NCBI RefSeq assembly: GCF_002968335.2
Contig: NZ_CP134398.1
Coordinates: forward strand, 744,001-808,000
Direction of reading: 5' to 3'
DNA: 64,000 bases
DNA from: Mycobacterium sp. ITM-2016-00316
Lineage (GTDB): Bacteria; Actinomycetota; Actinomycetes; Mycobacteriales; Mycobacteriaceae
In this document: in pieces, positions 61,384-64,000 of the stretch
Position numbering within the stretch: position 1 is the first letter of the stretch
How the letters are laid out: each line of letters begins with the position of its first letter
Notes under the pieces: generated by a model
Seen by the model: the letters and a program-made list of their open reading frames with translations, nothing else
Databases searched by the model: none
What the model was told of the DNA's origin: nothing
Made by a program: the position numbers and the translations under genes

Positions 61384-62109
61384 ATGCAAATCGCCATCGT
61401 GCTGTACCCGGGATTCACCGCCCTGGACTTCATCGGCCCCTACGAGTCGCTGCGTTGGCTGCCCGACGCAGAGGTTCGGTTCGTGTGGCATGAGCCGGGA
61501 CCGATTGCCGCCGACTCGGGTGTGCTGGTCGTCGGCGCCACGCACTCGTTCGACGAGACGCCCGCGCCCGATGTCGTGCTGGTGCCCGGTGGGTTCACCA
61601 CGATGGAGCACGCCCGCGACGAGAGGGTCCTGGAATGGGTCCGGCAGGCTCACCGAACGGCGACGTGGACGACGTCGGTGTGCTCGGGTTCGGTGATCCT
61701 GGCGGCGGCCGGTCTGCTCAGGGGCAAACGTGCGACCTCGCACTGGGCCGCGGTGCCGCTGCTGAAGGCGTTCGGGGTGGAACCGGTCAGCGATGAGCGG
61801 ATCGTCGCCGCCGACGGCTCGGCCCAGAACACCATCATGACCTGCGCCGGGGTGTCGGCCGGTATCGATCTCGGCTTGTGGCTGGCGGGCCGGATTGCCG
61901 GTGACGATCGCGCGAAGGCCATTCAGCTGTCGATGGAGTACGACCCGCAGCCGCCGTTCGACTCCGGCCACATGTCGAAGGCGTCGGCGGCGACCAAGGC
62001 GAGTGCGACCGCGCTGATGTCGAAGGAGTTGCTCAAGCCCACCCAGCTCAAGGCCACCACCCAGCTGTTGTGGGACCAGGCGATCCGCAAGGTCCGCACC
62101 CGCACGTAG
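61384..62109 (+). CDS. DJ-1/PfpI family protein (isonitrile hydratase-like)
   Basis: 241 residues. The nucleophile elbow is TTSVCSGSVILAAAGLL, preceded by VLVPGGFTTM. An unusual C-terminal extension of about 45 residues (SKASAATKASATALMSKELL...) is Ala/Lys/Thr-rich. GGAGA lies before the ATG. The relatives hydrate isonitriles or deglycate. It shares the DJ-1 fold with its regulator, which may sense the same compound. Confidence 0.88.
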   Translation: MQIAIVLYPGFTALDFIGPYESLRWLPDAEVRFVWHEPGPIAADSGVLVVGATHSFDETPAPDVVLVPGGFTTMEHARDERVLEWVRQAHRTATWTTSVCSGSVILAAAGLLRGKRATSHWAAVPLLKAFGVEPVSDERIVAADGSAQNTIMTCAGVSAGIDLGLWLAGRIAGDDRAKAIQLSMEYDPQPPFDSGHMSKASAATKASATALMSKELLKPTQLKATTQLLWDQAIRKVRTRT

Positions 62110-62119
62110 GCTCGAGCGG

Positions 62120-62908
62120 GTGAATCTGGCTTACGTCGACAAGGGCGGCACCGGCGCACCGGTGCTCTTCATCGCCGGCCGCGGGGGCGCCGGCCGCACC
62201 TGGCACCTGCATCAGGTCCCGGCCTTCCAGCGGGCCGGCTACCGCGTGATCACGTTCGACAATCGCGGTGTCGGGGCCACCGAGAACGCCAGCGGCTTCA
62301 CCACCGAGCAGGTGGTGGCCGATACCGCATCCCTGATCGAGAAGGTGGTCGGCGGCCCGGTCCGGGTGGTCGGGGTGTCGATGGGCTCGTTCATCGCCCA
62401 GGAGCTGATGGTGTCGCGGCCCGAGCTGGTCAGCCAGGCCGTGCTGATGGCGACCCGGGGCCGCCACGACGGTGCGCGGGACTTCTTCGGCAAGGCCGAA
62501 CGCGAGTTCCACGACGCGAACATCACGCTGCCACCCAGCTACGACGCGAAGATCCGGCTGATGGAGAACTTCTCCCCGAAGACCTTGAACGACGACCGTT
62601 CGGTGCGGGACTGGGCCGAGATGTTCACCATGTGGCCCACGAAATACACCCCGGGCCTGCGCAGCCAGCTCGCGGTGGCCCCGGAAGGCAACCGGCTGCC
62701 CGCCTACGCGCACATCAAGGCACCGGTGCTGGTCATCGGTTTCGGCGACGACGTGCTGATGGCCCCGCACCTGAGCCGCGAGGTGGCCGAGTCCATCCCG
62801 GGTGGGCGCTACCTGGAGATCCCGGATGCCGGTCACCTGGGCTTCATCGAGCACCCCGACGCGGTCAACGAGGCGATCCTGGAATTCTTTGCTGAAGCCA
62901 AGCTCTAG
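62120..62908 (+). CDS. bpoC: alpha/beta-hydrolase (BpoC-like)
   Basis: 262 residues. The nucleophile elbow is GVSMGSFIAQELM; the oxyanion region is FIAGRGGAGRTWHLHQ, the acid and base are in GFGDDVL and AGHLGFIEHPDAV. Annotated peroxidases of this group are usually esterases. It sits immediately upstream of menD as in M. tuberculosis (Rv0554), where a MenH-like role has been considered. The GTG start follows TAGGCT plus seven bases. Confidence 0.88.
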   Translation: MNLAYVDKGGTGAPVLFIAGRGGAGRTWHLHQVPAFQRAGYRVITFDNRGVGATENASGFTTEQVVADTASLIEKVVGGPVRVVGVSMGSFIAQELMVSRPELVSQAVLMATRGRHDGARDFFGKAEREFHDANITLPPSYDAKIRLMENFSPKTLNDDRSVRDWAEMFTMWPTKYTPGLRSQLAVAPEGNRLPAYAHIKAPVLVIGFGDDVLMAPHLSREVAESIPGGRYLEIPDAGHLGFIEHPDAVNEAILEFFAEAKL

Positions 62909-62917
62909 GCTGTCGGA

Positions 62918-64000
62918 GTGAACCCCTCGACGACCCAGGCCCGCGTCGTCGTCGACGAACTGATCCGCGGCGGCGTCCGCGACGTGGTGCTGTGTCCCGG
63001 GTCGCGCAACGCGCCCCTGGCCTTTGCGCTGCACGACGCGGACCGGGCCGGCCGCATCCGTCTGCACGTGCGCATCGACGAACGCACCGCCGGTTTCCTG
63101 GCCATCGGGCTGGCGGTGTCCGGGCAGGCTCCGGTGCCCATCGCGATGACCTCGGGTACCGCGGTGGCCAACTTGGGTCCGGCCGTGGTCGAGGCCAACT
63201 ATGCGCGGGTGCCGCTGATCGTGCTGAGCGCGAACCGGCCCTACGAGTTGCTGGGCACCGGGGCGAACCAGACCATGGAACAGCTCGGCTACTTCGGCGG
63301 TCAGGTGCGCGAGAGCATCAGCCTCGGACTGGCCGAGGACCGCGATCTTGCCGCGGCCAACGCGCAGTGGCGCTCGGCGACCTGCCGGGTATTGGTGGCG
63401 GCCAAGGGATCTCGTACCGCCAATGCGGGGCCTGTGCAGTTCGACATCCCGCTGCGCGAGCCGCTGGTCCCGGACGCCGACAGTGACGGTGAGACGCCGG
63501 ATGGCCGTCCCGGCGGGCGGTCCTGGACCTACACCCCGCCGGTCAGCTTCGACCAGCCGTTGGACATCGACCTCACCCCGGACACCGTCGTCATCGCCGG
63601 CCACGGTGCGGGCGCACATCCCAACCTGGCCGGACTGCCCACCGTCTCCGAGCCGACGGCGCCGGCTGCGGTCAACCCGCTGCACCCGCTGGCGCTGTCG
63701 CTGCTGCACCCGAAGCAGGTCATCATGGCCGGGCGCCCGACCCTGCACCGCACGGTGTCCACGCTGCTGGCGGACTCCTCGGTGCCGGTGTTCGCGTTGA
63801 CCACCGGGCCGCGCTGGCCCGATGTGTCCGGCAACTCGCAGGCCACCGGCACCCGGGCGGTGACCTCCGGCACGCCGGATCCGGCGTGGCTGCAGCGCTG
63901 CGCCGCGCTCAACGAGCGCACCTGCGCTGCCGTGCGCACCCAGCTCGACGTGCACCCGCACACCACCGGCCTGCACGTCGCGGCGGCGGTGGTTGCCGGC
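62918..64000 (+). CDS. menD: SEPHCHC synthase, N-terminal part (truncated by window end)
   Basis: 361 codons are present and the frame is open at the right edge. The start of the ThDP enzyme is recognised by [17 protein letters not shown], the cofactor-activating glutamate in [11 protein letters not shown] and [33 protein letters not shown]. MenD joins 2-oxoglutarate and isochorismate, the first committed step of menaquinone synthesis. The GTG at 62918 is six bases after TAGGCT, whose TAG is the bpoC stop. Confidence 0.95.
   Translation, partial: MNPSTTQARVVVDELIRGGVRDVVLCPGSRNAPLAFALHDADRAGRIRLHVRIDERTAGFLAIGLAVSGQAPVPIAMTSGTAVANLGPAVVEANYARVPLIVLSANRPYELLGTGANQTMEQLGYFGGQVRESISLGLAEDRDLAAANAQWRSATCRVLVAAKGSRTANAGPVQFDIPLREPLVPDADSDGETPDGRPGGRSWTYTPPVSFDQPLDIDLTPDTVVIAGHGAGAHPNLAGLPTVSEPTAPAAVNPLHPLALSLLHPKQVIMAGRPTLHRTVSTLLADSSVPVFALTTGPRWPDVSGNSQATGTRAVTSGTPDPAWLQRCAALNERTCAAVRTQLDVHPHTTGLHVAAAVVAG

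Noticed and set aside
62048..63976. 642-codon antisense frame over bpoC and menD
   Set aside because: Its codon positions mirror the GC-rich third positions of the real genes; no domain and wholly contained opposite strong genes.
1..64000. CRISPR arrays, tRNA/rRNA genes, prophage and insertion sequences
   Set aside because: No regular spaced direct repeats, cloverleaf sequence, transposase or integrase was recognised on either strand.

Overview
The window is chromosomal DNA from a mycobacterium, most likely a rapid-growing Mycolicibacterium-type species. Base composition is high GC, GTG starts are common, and there are mycobacteria-specific families: MmpS/MmpL, DUF732, Eis, DUF385 deazaflavin enzymes, a 13E12-like HNH protein and DUF3349. 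Gene order follows the Mycobacterium tuberculosis hemL-menD block (about Rv0524 to Rv0555): hemL, phosphatase, TlpA-like, ccdA, resB, ccsB, ParA-like, DUF4229, menA, mtnP, epimerase, glycosyltransferases, menE, pitA, DUF3349, VOC protein, SDR, menB, fadD8, amidohydrolase, menC, bpoC, menD. Species-specific inserts interrupt this order. Ortholog names come from memory of that synteny, not from a search.

Layout. 1-1.5 kb: end of a TetR regulator and small flavin-type enzymes. 1.9-8.7 kb: hemL plus a System II cytochrome c maturation operon and a ParA-like ATPase, mostly joined by 4-nt start/stop overlaps. 8.7-13.9 kb: small membrane proteins, then an insert with an S9 peptidase, a MerR regulator and a membrane protein, followed by a small HTH protein and a ClpC-N-domain protein. 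13.9-23.6 kb: menA, mtnP, an epimerase, a two-component system, and a tight five-gene operon of two glycosyltransferases, a methyltransferase, a membrane molybdoenzyme and a membrane protein. 23.7-30.9 kb: nitronate monooxygenase, adenylate cyclase, cutinase, PhoU, AzlCD, GNAT, a PPOX-fold protein and menE. 31-38.8 kb: pitA and an MmpS/MmpL export cassette flanked by two related TetR genes. 38.8-45.3 kb: ABC exporter, FUSC-type membrane protein, SDR and menB. 45.4-53.6 kb: accessory region with lipoprotein, Map/XRE, HNH endonuclease, a deletion scar, HAD, Eis, SOUL and an ECF sigma factor. 53.6-64 kb: fadD8, DGPF protein, amidohydrolase, a second FadD, menC, GlxA/DJ-1, bpoC and the start of menD.

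Two pathways dominate. Heme and cytochrome c assembly is encoded on the left, and menaquinone synthesis (menA, menE, menB, menC, menD) is dispersed across the window. Many genes appear to be leaderless, with a TANNNT-like -10 about 6-7 nt before the start codon.

The most interesting regulatory signals are four. A MerR-type dyad is duplicated at two promoters with compensating base changes. A perfect 28-bp palindrome overlaps the start codon of the HTH/ClpN pair. Twin GGTAT-N4-ATACC operators lie between map and an XRE gene. A perfect LexA box precedes the HNH gene. Sequence anomalies include a probable 1-nt deletion at the 3' end of a PPOX gene, a probable 1-nt insertion at the 5' end of menC, a menE reading frame that seems to begin at ATC rather than ATG, and the fused tails of two deleted divergent genes near 49.26 kb.
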